The notes under the pieces were generated by a model. The model had not been told where the DNA came from and made no database searches. It saw only the letters and a list, made by a program, of their open reading frames with translations. 64,000 nucleotides of DNA. Source: Mikania micrantha. Its lineage: Eukaryota > Streptophyta > Magnoliopsida > Asterales > Asteraceae. Below are positions 10,573 through 22,861 of the stretch, in pieces (positions within the stretch are counted from its first letter, which is position 1; each line of letters begins with the position of its first letter). The DNA lies in assembly GCA_009363875.1 (NCBI GenBank), contig CM018683.1, positions 67,256,187-67,320,186 of the forward strand, written 5' to 3'. Made by a program: the position numbers and the translations under genes.

Positions 10573-13500
10573 ATGGCGCCAACGAAAAGAGGACGGCCAT
10601 TAAAAAAAAAGGGACCAACTGATAACACCGATGAGGCCATCCTAATGACTCCGGCCGACATCGAGAAACTTGTGGAAGAAAGAATAGCCGCGGCCATACC
10701 CGGCATACTGGCTCAAGCTAATTCGGGAAACAACAATAATCATAATACCAATAACAGCAACACTAACGGGACTGACCCCGAAACCAACAATACGAGAAGG
10801 GGTTGTACCTACAAGCACTTTATGTCTTGCAAACCAAAGGACTTTTATGGCAACGATGGGGCCATAGGGTTACTAAGGTGGTTGGACAAAATCCAAGCCG
10901 TACTCCGCATTTCTGATTGCTTGGAAACCCACAAGGTTAGATACGCAGCCAATTCCTTTCAGGGAAAGGCCTTAAACTGGTGGAACAACCAGATACAAGC
11001 TAGGGGTATTGATGAAGCTGAGTCGATGGAATGGGAAGAGTTCAAAGCTCTACTACTGGAAGAATACTGCCCTATTAACGAACTCCAAAAACTAGAGAAC
11101 GAGTTTTGGCACCTAACCATGAAGGGTGCTGATTTGATGGCTTATAATGATCGATTCCACGAACTCTCGAGTTTACTACCACACATGGTAAACTCGGAAG
11201 CTCGGAAAATCGAGCGTTATATTTGGGGACTTGCACCCCAAATTGGAAGCATGGTCACCGCTTCTAGGCCGACCACACTTAAAAGTGCCATCCTCTTGGC
11301 CGGCCAACTTCGGGACCATCTGGTCCGAACTAATGCTTTCGAGAACAAGAACTCGGGAGAGAAGAGAAAACTTGATAACCCCAACACATCCAACCATTCC
11401 AACCACACCAACCAAACCAATCACTCCAATCACTTCAAGAAACCCAACAATAACAAGAAGCCTGCAACTGTCCGTAACTATGGGGCAGTTAACCAAGAAA
11501 GGAAGAATCAACATGCACCTAAGTGTGCAAAATGCAACTTCTTCCACTTTGGAACGTGTCTTGTCTGCACCAAGTGTGGGAAGCCGGGGCATCAAGCCAA
11601 TAATTGTCGAAGCAACCCCACTCCACGGGCTTGCTACGGGTGTGGAAGCCCCGACCACATGCTCAACACTTGCCCCAAAAAGGCGCAAGGATCGGGATCT
11701 TCTAACAATCCACCACGGGGAAGAGCTTTCGTCATGGGAGCTAAAGAAGCTCGGGAAGACAACAACGTTGTCACTGGTACGTTCCTTGTAAATAATCATC
11801 CTGCTTCTATTTTATTTGATACTGGTGCTGATAAAAGTTTTATATCAACTAAGTTTGAGCATGTTGTGAATCAAAAATCTACCCCGTTAACTGAAATATA
11901 CACCATAGAACTAGCCAACGGAAAAATATTAACTGCACGAAAGATCCTCAAAGGTTGCGTCCTTAACTATGACGGTCACTCGTTCTACCTAGACCTCATA
12001 CCCATCCAACTTGGAAGTTTCGATGTAGTCGTTGGAATGGACTGGTTGTCCAAGCATCAAGCCGAAATCCAATGTCACCTCAAAACTGTGCGAGTCCCAT
12101 TACCGAACGGTGAAGCACTAGAAATTCAAGGAGAGATAGCAAGTAGGAAACTACACCTCATTTCCGCCATGAAGGCACACAAGTATCTGAAGAAGGAATG
12201 TCAAGCCTTCCTTGCCCACGTCAAAGTCAAGGACCAAGAAGAAAAGAAAATCGAAGACATACCGATAGTCCGAGACTTTCCCGACGTATTCCCCAACGAG
12301 CTACCTGGATTACCACCCGTGCGACAAGTAGAATTCCGTATCGATCTGATTCCGGGAGCAGCACCAATAGCAAAGACACCCTACCGTCTTGCACCATCCG
12401 AGATGCAAGAGTTATCAAGCCAATTACAAGAACTCTTGGATCGAGGATTCATTCGACCAAGCTTCTCGCCATAGGGAGCACCCATCCTGTTTGTCAAAAA
12501 GAAGGATGGATCGTTTCGAATGTGCATCGACTATAGAGAGCTCAACAAAGTAACCATTAAGAACCGCTATCCTCTTCCTCGGATTGATGATTTGTTCGAC
12601 CAACTACAAGGATCTAGACACTTCTCAAAAATAGACCTTCGGTCGGGTTATCATCAACTAAGGATTCATGAAGATGACATCCCAAAAACCGCATTCCGAA
12701 CAAGATACGGGCACTACGAATTCCTAGTAATGCCTTTCGGACTCACCAATGCTCCTGCGGTATTTATGGATTTAATGAATCGTGTGTGCAAACCTTACCT
12801 CGATAAATTTGTGATCGTATTCATCGATGATATTCTTATATACTCACAAAACGAGGAAGATCATAAGCAACACCTGAAGCTAGTGCTCCAACTCTTGGCA
12901 AAAGAGAAACTATATGCTAAGTTTTCCAAATGCGAGTTCTGGTTAAAGGAGGTTCACTTCCTTGGTCATGTGGTTAATGATAGGGGTATTCAAGTCGACC
13001 CAAGCAAGATTGAGGCCGTGAAGAAATGGGAAGCACCAACAACCCCGACGGAAATTCGACAGTTCCTAGGGTTGGCTGGATACTATCGGAGATTCATCGA
13101 GAACTTCTCTAAAATAGCCAAGCCCTTAACCATGCTCACTCAAAAGGAGAAAAAGTACAAATGGGGAAGTGAACAAGAAGAAGCCTTTCAATTGTTGAAA
13201 CATAAGTTGTGCCATGCTCCGATCCTATCACTCCCCGACGGTATCGATAATTTTGTCGTATACTGTGATGCATCGCACCAAGGTCTCGGTTGCGTGTTGA
13301 TGCAAAAAGACAAAGTTATTGCATATGCATCTCGACAACTCAAAGTGCATGAGAAGAATTACACCACTCACGACTTAGAGTTGGGAGCCGTCATCTTTGC
13401 CTTGAAAATCTGGAGACACTACCTTTACGGTACCAAGTGTCTTATATACACCGATCACAAAAGCCTCCAACACATCCTTGATCAGAAAATGCTGAATATG

Positions 13501-15108
13501 CGTCAAAGAAGATGGGTTGAGTTACTCAACGATTACGACTGTGACATACGCTACCATCCCGGTAAAGCAAATGTGGTGGCTGATGCACTAAGTAGGAAAG
13601 AGAGGGTCAAACCCGTTCGCGTACGCGCCTTAGGTATGACAATCCAAACCTCTCTCAAAACCCAAATTCTTGAAGCACAAAAGGAAGCTCTAAAGGCAAA
13701 GGAACTCAAAGAAGAACTGCTATGCGGGGCGGAGAAGAAACTCAAACCAAAGGAAGACGATGTGTTGTATTTCCAAGAAAGAATGTGGGTTCCCGAACTG
13801 AACAACATCCGAGAGCTCATTTTTCATGAAGCCCACAAATCCAAATACTCTATTCATCCAGGCGCCGACAAAATGTACAAAGATCTCAAGGAATACTATT
13901 GGTGGCCCGGAATGAAGAAAGACATCGCCTTGTATGTCGGAAAATGCCTAACCTGTTCTAAGGTGAAAGCCGAACATCAAAAACCATCGGGTATGCTACA
14001 ACAACCCGAAATCCCGCAATGGAAATGGGAGCAAATTTCCATGGATTTCATCACCAAACTACCACGTACCTCTGGTGGTTATGACTCTATATGGGTCATC
14101 GTCGATCGATTGACGAAGTCCGCTCACTTCTTGCCCATTAGAGAGGATTTTAAGATGGAGAAGCTTGCAAAATTATACATCACTGAAATCATCACAAGGC
14201 ACGGGGTGCCCATGTCCATCATCTCTGACCGAGATAGCCGATTTACCTCCCGATTTTGGCAATCCATGCAAAAGGCACTCGGAACTCGTCTTGACCTCAG
14301 CACCGCCTATCATCCACAAACCGACGGCCAAACTGAAAGAACAATCCAAACCTTGGAAGATATGCTTAGGTGTTGTGTGGTAGACTTTGGTGGAAGTTGG
14401 GATAACCATCTTCCATTAATTGAATTCTCGTATAACAACAGTTACCACACGAGCATCAAGTGCGCACCGTTCGAAGCCTTATACGGACGAAAATGTCGAT
14501 CTCCCGTGTGTTGGGCAGAAATCGGGGAAAGTCAAATAACCGGTCCCGAAATCATTCAAGAAACAACAGATAAAATTGCACAAATCAAAGACCGAATCAA
14601 ATCCGCCAGGGATCGTCAGAAAAGCTACGCCGACAATCGAAGGAAACCATTGGAATTTGCAATTGGCGATAAGGTAATGTTAAAAGTGTCTCCATGGAAA
14701 GGTGTTGTGCGATTCGGGAAGAAGGGCAAGCTAGTTCCGAGGTACGTCGGACCTTTTGAAATTCTCGATAGAATTGGTCCCGTGGCCTACAAACTTCAAT
14801 TACCACAAGAACTCGGTGGAGTGCATGATACGTTCCATGTGTCCAATCTAAAGAAATGCCTATCGGATGAAACATTGATAATACCATTGGATGAGGTTCG
14901 ACTCGACGACAAACTCCATTTTATCGAAGAACCAATTGAGGTTATGGATCGAGATGTGAAGACATTGAAGCGAAGCCGCATTCCGATAGTTAAAGTTAGA
15001 TGGAACTCTAAACGAGGACCTGAATTCACATGGGAAAGGGAGGATCATATGAAGAAAAAGTATCCTCAGTTATTCACGAACGACTCTACCTTGGTAAATA
15101 AAGACTGA
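10573..15108 (+). pseudogene. Gypsy A gag-pol polyprotein with a single in-frame TAG
   Basis: One continuous frame of about 1,511 sense codons, broken only by TAG at 12472-12474. It starts MAPTKRGRPLKKK. Gag occupies roughly residues 80-260, with CCHC knuckles near 332 (CTKCGKPGHQANNC) and 354 (CYGCGSPDHMLNTC). The protease has DTGADKSF near 416. RT begins before the stop and continues after it, with catalytic FIDD at 12820. RNase H has YCDAS at 13261. Integrase has the HHCC zinc region (about 13826-13960) and DDE residues at 14044, 14227 and 14335, with 35 residues between the last two as expected. A chromodomain-like tail ends KKKYPQLF. The stop replaces the Trp expected in the conserved SPWGAP segment at the start of RT, so it is a point nonsense (TGG to TAG) and not a natural gag/pol boundary. 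Sequencing error is the alternative. Confidence 0.93.
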
Positions 15109-15133
15109 ATTTCGGGACGAAATTCTTTTAACC

Positions 15134-15142
15134 GGGGGAGAC
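15134..15142 (+). other. Polypurine tract of gypsy A
   Basis: GGGGGAGAC directly abuts the 3' LTR, the standard plus-strand primer position. Confidence 0.85.
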
Positions 15143-17404
15143 TGTGACATCCGTGAAAATCCCAGGTAATAACCATATTAAAATCTTAGCTATCCAGTCA
15201 TTTACGAACAAAAACCAAGTATTACGTATGTTGAGTTGATGGTATTTAGACAAAACTAAGAAACCATGATCTGTCACGGGTTTCAAATATCGTAATGCGT
15301 ATAAAAATAATCAAGGAATAAATACGAGATTTTGGAAATATTTAATAAAGCGAATTATAATATAAACCATTTATAAATATCCCAAATATTAAAATAAATT
15401 TTATAAAATTTTTGAGTATATTAATAAATATAAATTTATAACTATTTTAATATTTAAATAAATATTTAAATAATTATAAAATGTTCTTTTAAATAAATAT
15501 GAATTAATAAACTTTTTTTTTTATAATTATTTTTACACATTTTTATTTATAAAAATTGAAAGAACTCTTTCCTTAATTAAATTTTAATCAAAAATCCTAA
15601 TTAAACATAATCATTTAACTTTTTAACCTACTAATCTACACCCCCACATCCTTGTCCCCTTCCAACATTTTTGTCTCCCCAAGACCCTCCCCTCTCCAAT
15701 TTCAACTATAAATACCACCTTCCATCCTTCACAAATCCTTTGCACCAAATCCATTCTTTCTTTGGATTTCTAATTCTATCTTCCTAAATCACTTCTCTTG
15801 AAATCTTTCTAAGGTTTTCAAGGTAATACTCACTTAAACTAAATGTTCTTACATTATTTACATTATGTCTTCATACTTCTTCTTCTTCTTCTTCTAACCC
15901 TCTAATTCTAAGTTGTTACCATGCTTGATAACACAAAGGTTTGTGTGTTGTGAGGTTTCCTAATAACTTGTCTTATGACAAGTAACCTATGATCAATCTA
16001 TACACAAACATACTTTCAAGTTATGGATTCTTGCAATATTGATAACAAAAAGGTTTGTGTGTTTGTTCTCTACCAAACATCCAAACATACCTTCAATATT
16101 TGCCTTATTATTTTGAATGTTGATAACACAAAGGTTTTGTATAATTAGGGGTCTTTAATCAAAGATCAACAACTATACAAAACATACTTTCAACGTTTAC
16201 CATGCTTTTATATTTTTAGCATTTTAATACATTCACAAATATATACTTGTAATTATTCAAACATATTACTTAAATGTGATTAACCCATTTAAGGTTTGAC
16301 TTTAAATCAATATTACTTCAAAGTAATAAATTCATAAACCTTATTCCTAAACTTGATTATACGCATTACAAACTTAATCATTTTAAACCATCTTTGGTTT
16401 CATTATTTATTATTAGACCATCTGTGGTCCTATTATTATTAAACCATCCGTGGTTTCATTCGTAATTTGGTACGACTCAAAATAACGAGTCGATTAAAAT
16501 GCCAAATTAAAAAGCGAACTGTGTTATGGCTTAATATCATTATTAAGTTGGAAGACGACAAGTTCGAGTAACGTATTATCATCTCTTATATGACTTAATG
16601 AAAGTCATTACTTTGCAATAACCCCAATCTATTAATCGGGTTAACGCATCTCTTATAAAAATACTAAATATTAAATCCATCGAAAAACTCAACAAATGTA
16701 TACTTTCCTTATTTTAGGAGTTTGAAGTTCGTGACGAGAAACAAGATCTTAATATCATCTACCTTCTAGCATCTTACTACTAGTGAGTTTCATAGCCCCT
16801 CTTTTACTTTAATGTTTTGGGGTGGAATACATGCTAGATGCTAAAATCTTTACATCCATATGTGTTTAATTGAAATAGGCATTTTAGTGATTACTTGAGT
16901 ATACGTGTTACTATCGTTTAAACTTCTTTAATATTCATGATGTACATTAGCAATATTTTGAGTGAAGTATACGTTTGACATCGTTTAAACTCATAATCAT
17001 AAAATGCATGCTTTATTGTTAAACATTAATGGATGAATATCAATATAAACTCTTTTCTAACCATGCTTTATCAAGTCATAAACCTATGGACTCACCAACT
17101 ATTTTTAGTTGACACTTGAGCATGTATTTCAGGAAATTAGCTTCATGGATTTTGTCACAACAAGAAGATTTTGAAGATATTGTTTAATTTAGATTAGACT
17201 ATATAGAGAAATCTCCCATTGTTGTATTGTTTTGATCATATCATTTTGTAAAACTCTTATTGATATGTCATTTGAATTTATGTAATTCTCTTATGTATGT
17301 CTATTTGGATTATGAATGCAATTTAGTAAGTTTCTTTATAAACAATGTATTTGTAATCCAATTTCGTCTCGCCCTCGTGTTTCCGCTTTAGCGGGGGTGT
17401 GACA
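15143..17404 (+). repeat. 3' LTR of gypsy A
   Basis: 2262-bp copy of the 5' LTR; the only difference found by eye is one extra T in the run at 15513-15522. TATA box copy at 15707-15714. Confidence 0.96.
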
Positions 17405-17409
17405 GATAT

Positions 17410-19522
17410 TATGAATGCGAGTTCTGGGGATCACATCCAGCTGAGAGTTCAAATCAGTGTTACTTGTTCCAAGGTTTAGAAGGACTAACTCAAGCTGGAT
17501 TGCTGGTAGATCTTGAGGTCTCTGAAGTTGGACTGTTGTGGGTTGATTTTCTCTGGGGAAAAGATTTTCCAGAGTATTTGCTTCAACAAAAGGACTCCCA
17601 ACTTCTTCTGGACTCACTGGAACTGATGTAGAGTCACTTAAAGGAGCAGCCTAAGAAGTGTTGATTGTCTCAGACTGTGAAGTAGCATCATGTGTTGAAG
17701 TGGATTCTGCCAAGATTTGTCTTGAAGCTTTTGGCAGTTCAACATGAAAGTCTTCTTCTCTTATGTGCTTGGAGGCATCCAAGGTAGATGTCTGTTGATC
17801 TGGAACATACTCTTTCACAAGATTAAATGCATATGTGAATTTATCAAGATCAAATAGCCAATCAGGGTCTATTCCAGGTTTATTGATAGTATGTTCATTG
17901 AACTGAACATTTGCAGACTCTTCAATAATTCTAGAAGCTTTGATGTATACTCAATATGCTTTTGCATGAGTAGAGTACCCAATAAAGTTTCCCTCAGCTG
18001 ATTTCTCAGAAAACTTGGCTAAATGATCTTTGGTATTCAAGATGGTGCATTGACATCCAAATGGTTTAAGAAATCCAATAAATGGCTTTCTTTTATGCCA
18101 AATTTCATAAGGAGTCATACCATGTGACTTAACTACCAATATATTGTTTTGAACATAACAGGCAGTGTTGACCGCTTCTGCCCAAAAAGTTATAGGTAGT
18201 TTGGCATCAGACAACATGGTCCTTGCAGCCTCAATTAGTGTCCTATTCCTTCTCTCAGCAACACCATTTTGTTGTGGAGTCCTAGGAGCACTGAATTGTC
18301 TAGTTATACCTTTAGATTCACAAAAAGAATTTAAAATATGGTTTTTGAATTTTGTTCCCTGATCTAATCTGATGATTTTGACATGATGGTCACTTTCATT
18401 CTCAACTCTAAGAATGAATGATTTCAAAATCTCAGCAGTTTCATCCTTGGTGTTCAAAAAGAATACCCAGGTATACCGAGAGAAATCATCCGTGACCACT
18501 AAACAATATGACTTCCTACCTAGAATTTTAACACTTGTGGGGCCAAACAAGTCCATGTGAAGCAAATGCAAGACTGTTGTGATTGAATTAATCTCTTTGG
18601 CATGCTGAGATGATTTGTGCTGCTTCCCCTTTAGGCAGGCAACACACTTATCAACACAGATGAATTCTTTAGTGGGTAAACCTGTGACTAAATTATTTTT
18701 AACTAGTTTATTCATATTTTTCAGGTTTACATGGCAGAGTCTCCTATGTCAAAGAGATGATTCATAAAGTGAAGTTTTTTAGACAAAGCAACTTATATTA
18801 CTAAGTGGTGTAGTTGTGCTCATATTTAGCATATACATGTTGTTTCTTCTTGGAGCCCTGAGCAGAACTTGATCATTAGGAACTACAAATCCTGGCTTTA
18901 GGACTATACATTCATGCTTTGTAAACAACATGTTGTGCTTTTGATCACACACCTGTGATACACTCAGTAAATTGTAGTTTAGTTCTTTCACAAAATGCAC
19001 GTTCTCCAAGCTTACCTTGCCGTTAGTGATTGCGCCCCTACCTGTGATGTAACCTCCTACCGGAACACTTCCAAATGCAACAGACCGTCCAAAAAATGGT
19101 TCATACTTGTGCAAATGGGTCTTGTTGTCTGTCATGTGCCTGGAACAGCCGCTGTCAACTATCCACAAGTTGCTCTTTGATTCCTGTTGTCCTTGCACAT
19201 GACCAGAAGGGGATTAGTTCCTGATGGGATCCCAAGCCCATGTGGCCTTGGGTTTTCCATTAGCATCATTATAAACAAATTTCTTGGAAATCATCTTAGT
19301 TGGGACAAATGATGAGCAGGCTGGTTGATTAATTGGTTGAACTGTTAGTTCAGAGGTTTCCTTCTTCCTCCAAATCTTCTTGACCTTTGGAGTTATTGGA
19401 GTGGTCTTTTTCTTCTGACAGATGCAGCTCTTGCTTTTTCTTCTGCTGGTTTGAACTTCATTTTGTGAGAGGATTTCTCTTCTGCTTTCCTTCTTCTTGA
19501 GTTCTGAGAGTCGGAAGCATTT
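17410..19522 (-). pseudogene. Copia protease and integrase, broken
   Basis: Upstream half of the interrupted copia pol. The protease active site DSGCSRHMTDNKTHL lies near 19150. A GAG-pre-integrase segment follows (LLSVSQVC, CLKGKQHKSS). The integrase core covers about 18560-18180, with LHMDLFGP, TDDFSRYTWVFF and the TPQQNGVAERRNRT motif carrying the catalytic Glu. In-frame stops occur at about 18779, near 18737 and at 17951, and a further about 0.5 kb of coding-like sequence runs to the gypsy junction at 17409. The stop near 18737 looks like TGG to TGA and that at 17951 like CGA to TGA; both fit deamination of methylated cytosine, as expected of a silenced old element. Confidence 0.87.
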
Positions 19523-21891
19523 TCAACTTTTGTTTCCGATGGCTGCTTTTTTTGGAAGACGGTTTGGTTTTCCTCTTCTCATTGCCTGCTCTGGATGGCT
19601 TTCTAGATGATTTTTGTTATTCTGGAGTAGATTGTTCTCTGGAAGACACTGATGACTTACTTCAACTTTCCTTTCTTCCTCTACCCTGTGGTCTAGCATG
19701 AATTCTGCTTCTTGGATTATAGAAGCAATCAGCAGCAAAATGGTTTGTCTCACCACACATCAGACACATAGTCTGATCATTGAGAGGTTTCACACCTTGG
19801 AAATTGGCTGAGCTATGTTTTGCTGAGCATGACTGTTTGGAAATTTCAACCAGCTTGTTGATTGGGTGGTTTACTAGAGTTCCTGAAATACTGGTTTGTC
19901 TATCCTTTAATCTAGCCCTTTTTGACTTGTCAGATGGACAAGTAACATACTCATCTGAAGATGTACTTTCAGTTTGAACATTTTTAGCTTTCACAAAAGA
20001 TGATTTATTTTTCTTAGTTTTCTTGTGTTTGGAAACAGATTTTAATTTCTCAAAATTTTTAGAAATGTCATCTTCAGATGTATGAGATGATTGAGTTTGG
20101 CTAGATTCATGCAAATCATTTTCTTATTGAATCTTGTGTATATCTAAGATTTCATCATACACAAGATTAACTTCTGGTCTACACCGAACCTCCACCATCG
20201 GTGTATAAGCAGATGGGGGTTCCATTTTGTTATAACCCAAACCAGCCCCTCTTTTCCTTAGTAACTCAGCTGTATCACTCATTTTAAACAGCTTTTCATA
20301 CTTTTCACCCTGACTCAGAAACTTGTCCCTGTAAGACTTAGCTAATACAAGCTCTGTCTTGGCAGTTGTTAAACGTTCCAAAAGATTGTTGATTTGACAC
20401 TGTTTGTTAGTGTCTTCATGTTTTAAACTATAGATAGTATTTTCTAGTTCAATAATCTTTTCTTTATAATTTCTTTTAGACTCAAAGAAATTAGCCTTGA
20501 CAACTTGTAATGACTCGAGCTCATTACAGACTTGGACATTAAACCTTTTATATGCATTTAACTTTTCTAAACATTCAGGTGTGCACATATCTTCAGTTAC
20601 CTTGAATGTAGAGGTTGAATCATTTGCCATCAGGGCGCAGTTGGAGAGAGATACATCATCAGATTGGAAACTCCAATCTGAGAAATCATGTTGTTCTGCA
20701 ACATTGGCACTATTTGTGGAGCTTGATGGTCTTTGGTGTAGCTGTCCAGAAGTTGAGGACTGAGAGTTTGGAGACTTACACTCTCTGGCAAAGTGCCCCA
20801 GTTGTTGACAGTTGAAGCATTTTAGCTTGGACTTGTATAAGCCAAAACCTGGTCTTCATATTGTGCTTCTTAAACTGTCTACCAGTTTTTTGGTAGAACT
20901 TCTTTGCCCTATAGGAGATCATGGCCATTTGATAATTTATGACCATCTCCTCAAGATCATCGACTGGAATTCCATCTAAATCTTCTTGGCACAGATAGAA
21001 GTAGTTAGTTTCTTCAGCCATAAATGCTCCTTGGCCTAAAGTCAGTAGCGGTGTTGAGTTGGAGAATGGGTTTGAGTGTGAAGTTGATGGAGTGGGAGTT
21101 TCAGGAAAGGTAACAATGGGAGTGGAGGTTGAGTGGTAAATGGGTTGGTAATTTTGGTAAGGTGGATTATGGATGGGTGCATATAGGGCTGCGGAACCAG
21201 AGGGTACAGAAGAGGGTTTAGGTTCTTGAGCGTCAATTTCCATTTGGTATGCACTGAGTATACCAAATAGTTCCCCCAGCTTCAAGGTTCTCAGATTCTC
21301 TATTCTTCGAATGGCAACAGAGTAAATGTTCCACGCTTGTGGAAGTGATCTCAAGAACTTTCTGATCACGTCTTGGTTCTCCATCTTTACACCTGCAGCC
21401 ATTAACTCGTCAACCAACCGAACATACCTTAGATATTGAGAAGTCATTTTCTCATTCTTTTCTTGACAGAAGTTCTCGAACTTCTGTTTCAGCATGTCCT
21501 TTTTGTTTTCTTTGACGTCTTCAGATCCTTCATACATCTGCTGCAGAGAGTTCCACAGCTCCTGTGCAGATTTGCATTTCTTGAATGCATGTATGATTGA
21601 GTTGGGGATCGCCATTTGAATGAGCCATAACGCCTTTGAGTCCACCTCCATTCTTTTGCAGTCTTCATCAGAATAAAGAGCTGGGTCTTTCGGCACAGCT
21701 GCTCCACCGGTGCCTGCAGCAGCAATAGTAGGAATGAAAGGTCCTTCCAAAACAGACTTCCAAAGCTTGAAGTCTTGGTTCCGGATAAAACCCTCCATCC
21801 TGACCTTCCATGTATCATAATCATCTGGAGTAAACATGGGTGGTTTATTGAGATTACCATTCTCAGTGTCATGCTTGCTGATGGTGGTCAT
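19523..21891 (-). pseudogene. Copia gag, broken
   Basis: Gag forms the virus-like particle and packages element RNA. The frame starts at 21891 (MTTISKHDTENGNL) with the DUF4219/UBN2-type core DYDTWKVRMEGFIRNQ and continues 371 codons to 20776. Near 20850 a frameshift moves a first CCHC knuckle (about 20820-20775) into another frame. Later pieces are 20630-20124 (a Leu/Glu-rich coiled-coil stretch) and 20114-19662, with a second knuckle CLMCGETNHFAADC near 19760. The order gag core, knuckle, coiled coil, knuckle resembles the long gag of Sireviruses. At least two frame breaks make it non-functional. Confidence 0.85.
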
Positions 21892-21983
21892 TTTGACTTT
21901 GAAGTGACTTGAAAAATAAAGAATAGTAGAAGATACATAAACGGTAACTTAAGAGTGGTTAGTTGCTTAAGTTAAGAGCCAAT

Positions 21984-21995
21984 GCTCTGATACCA
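21984..21995 (-). other. Primer binding site of the copia element
   Basis: Minus strand reads TGGTATCAGAGC, complementary to initiator-Met tRNA, two bases inside the LTR at 21998. It fixes the element's orientation. Confidence 0.9.
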
Positions 21996-21997
21996 CT

Positions 21998-22801
21998 TGT
22001 TGTATCGGGTTAAGTAATCTACGCAACACTTGTCACAAGTTATCTGCTACAAAGTTGATAGTGCGGAAATCTATCAACTTAGTTTTGTAAAAACAGTTTG
22101 AAAACAACATACTGAAAGCAATAGTAAATTCAAGGTCAAAGTATATTGCATTCAACGGTTAGAATTACAACACTTAGCTCAAGCACTCACTCGTAATTTT
22201 TCTAACTAACAAATGAAGGATTTTATACTAAGACCTACGTCCGTATTCTCGTAGGAATACATGGCTGGACAAAACACTAAAAACAAATGTATGCTTAATC
22301 TAGTATCTGTTATGGTCTTGACAGGCCAAGCCATATTAATTACAATCAATACAAAAGACTCCATTGACTTTTATGATAAACAACAAAATACATTAATTGT
22401 TTAGTATCTTTGTAGCCTTGAAAAATATCCTTTGTTGCTGACTAACATCGAAATGTCTTCTCTGTTATTCTTAACGAGAGAAAGCAACTCTGTTTATTTC
22501 CTAAAGTAAAGTGGATCTTTGTCAGAGAAAAGTCTTCGGAAGTCTTTGTCTTGGGAACCACTGAAGATCAGAAGTATTGGGAACCACTGATGATCAGAAG
22601 TACCGATGGTCGATTGGAAGCACGGATCGATTTGGGCTTTCACTCCACGGAACAAAATTTATTCAGTGGAAGGAATTATCCTTCAGAAGCAATGATCCTT
22701 CCGAAGGCTAATCCTTGTTGTACGGTGGTTGTACTTCTTCCGATAGAGCATACCTTGATCCAGAGATGTTTTGATATGCATCAGCCTTAGAGAACCTTAC
22801 A
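21998..22801 (-). repeat. 5' LTR of the Sirevirus-like copia element
   Basis: 804-bp partner of 517-1348, with the same TGTTG and CTTACA ends. It differs by many substitutions and several short deletions. Confidence 0.93.
22221..22227 (-). promoter_or_regulatory. Candidate TATA box of the copia 5' LTR
   Basis: TATAAAA on the minus strand, leaving about 200 bp of R-U5 before the primer site. It is conserved in the other LTR at 740-746. A plausible core promoter, chosen only by motif and position. Confidence 0.4.
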
Positions 22802-22861
22802 AAGAATTTATTTAATAATTTCATAAATTGAAATAAATAAATATTCAAATAGCAGCAATTG
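22802..22861. other. Segment X copy 1, middle piece
   Basis: Sixty bases between two retrotransposons. They match 43873-43930 (shared CAAATAGCAGCAATTG) and include the target duplications AAGAA at the left and AATTG at the right end. Confidence 0.75.

Larger units (their letters stand above)
7373..17404 (+). mobile_element. Young Ty3/gypsy chromovirus (Tekay/Del-like), gypsy A
   Basis: A full-length LTR retrotransposon inserted in the copia pol gene, flanked by GATAT (7368-7372 and 17405-17409). Both LTRs start TGTGACATCC and end GGTGTGACA. The order is LTR, tRNA-iMet primer site, about 0.9-kb leader, one gag-protease-RT-RNaseH-integrase frame, polypurine tract, LTR. RT before integrase is the gypsy order. 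The C-terminal chromodomain-like segment, together with LTRs above 2 kb, suggests the Tekay/Del chromovirus clade. LTRs of 2261 and 2262 bp differ, by eye, only in the length of one T run (7743-7751 against 15513-15522), so the insertion is very recent. Confidence 0.96.
517..22801 (-). mobile_element. Sirevirus-like Ty1/copia retrotransposon, minus strand, with nested gypsy
   Basis: A complete but dead LTR retrotransposon. It starts TGTTG, ends CTTACA, and is flanked by the 5-bp duplication AAGAA (512-516 and 22802-22806). Reading on the minus strand the order is 5' LTR, initiator-Met primer site, gag with zinc knuckles, protease, integrase, reverse transcriptase, RNase H, a long extra ORF, polypurine tract and 3' LTR. 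Integrase before RT is the copia order, and a long extra ORF between pol and the 3' LTR is characteristic of the Sirevirus lineage. A 10-kb gypsy element interrupts pol at 7373-17404; without it the element is about 12.25 kb, within the size I expect for Sireviruses. Several in-frame stops and frameshifts show it cannot make its own proteins. The LTRs (832 and 804 bp) differ by many substitutions and small deletions, so the insertion is the oldest of the large elements here. Confidence 0.93.

Noticed and set aside
11176..11799. 207-codon frame antisense to gypsy A gag
   Set aside because: Shadow of the gag frame; the sense strand has zinc knuckles and protease motifs.
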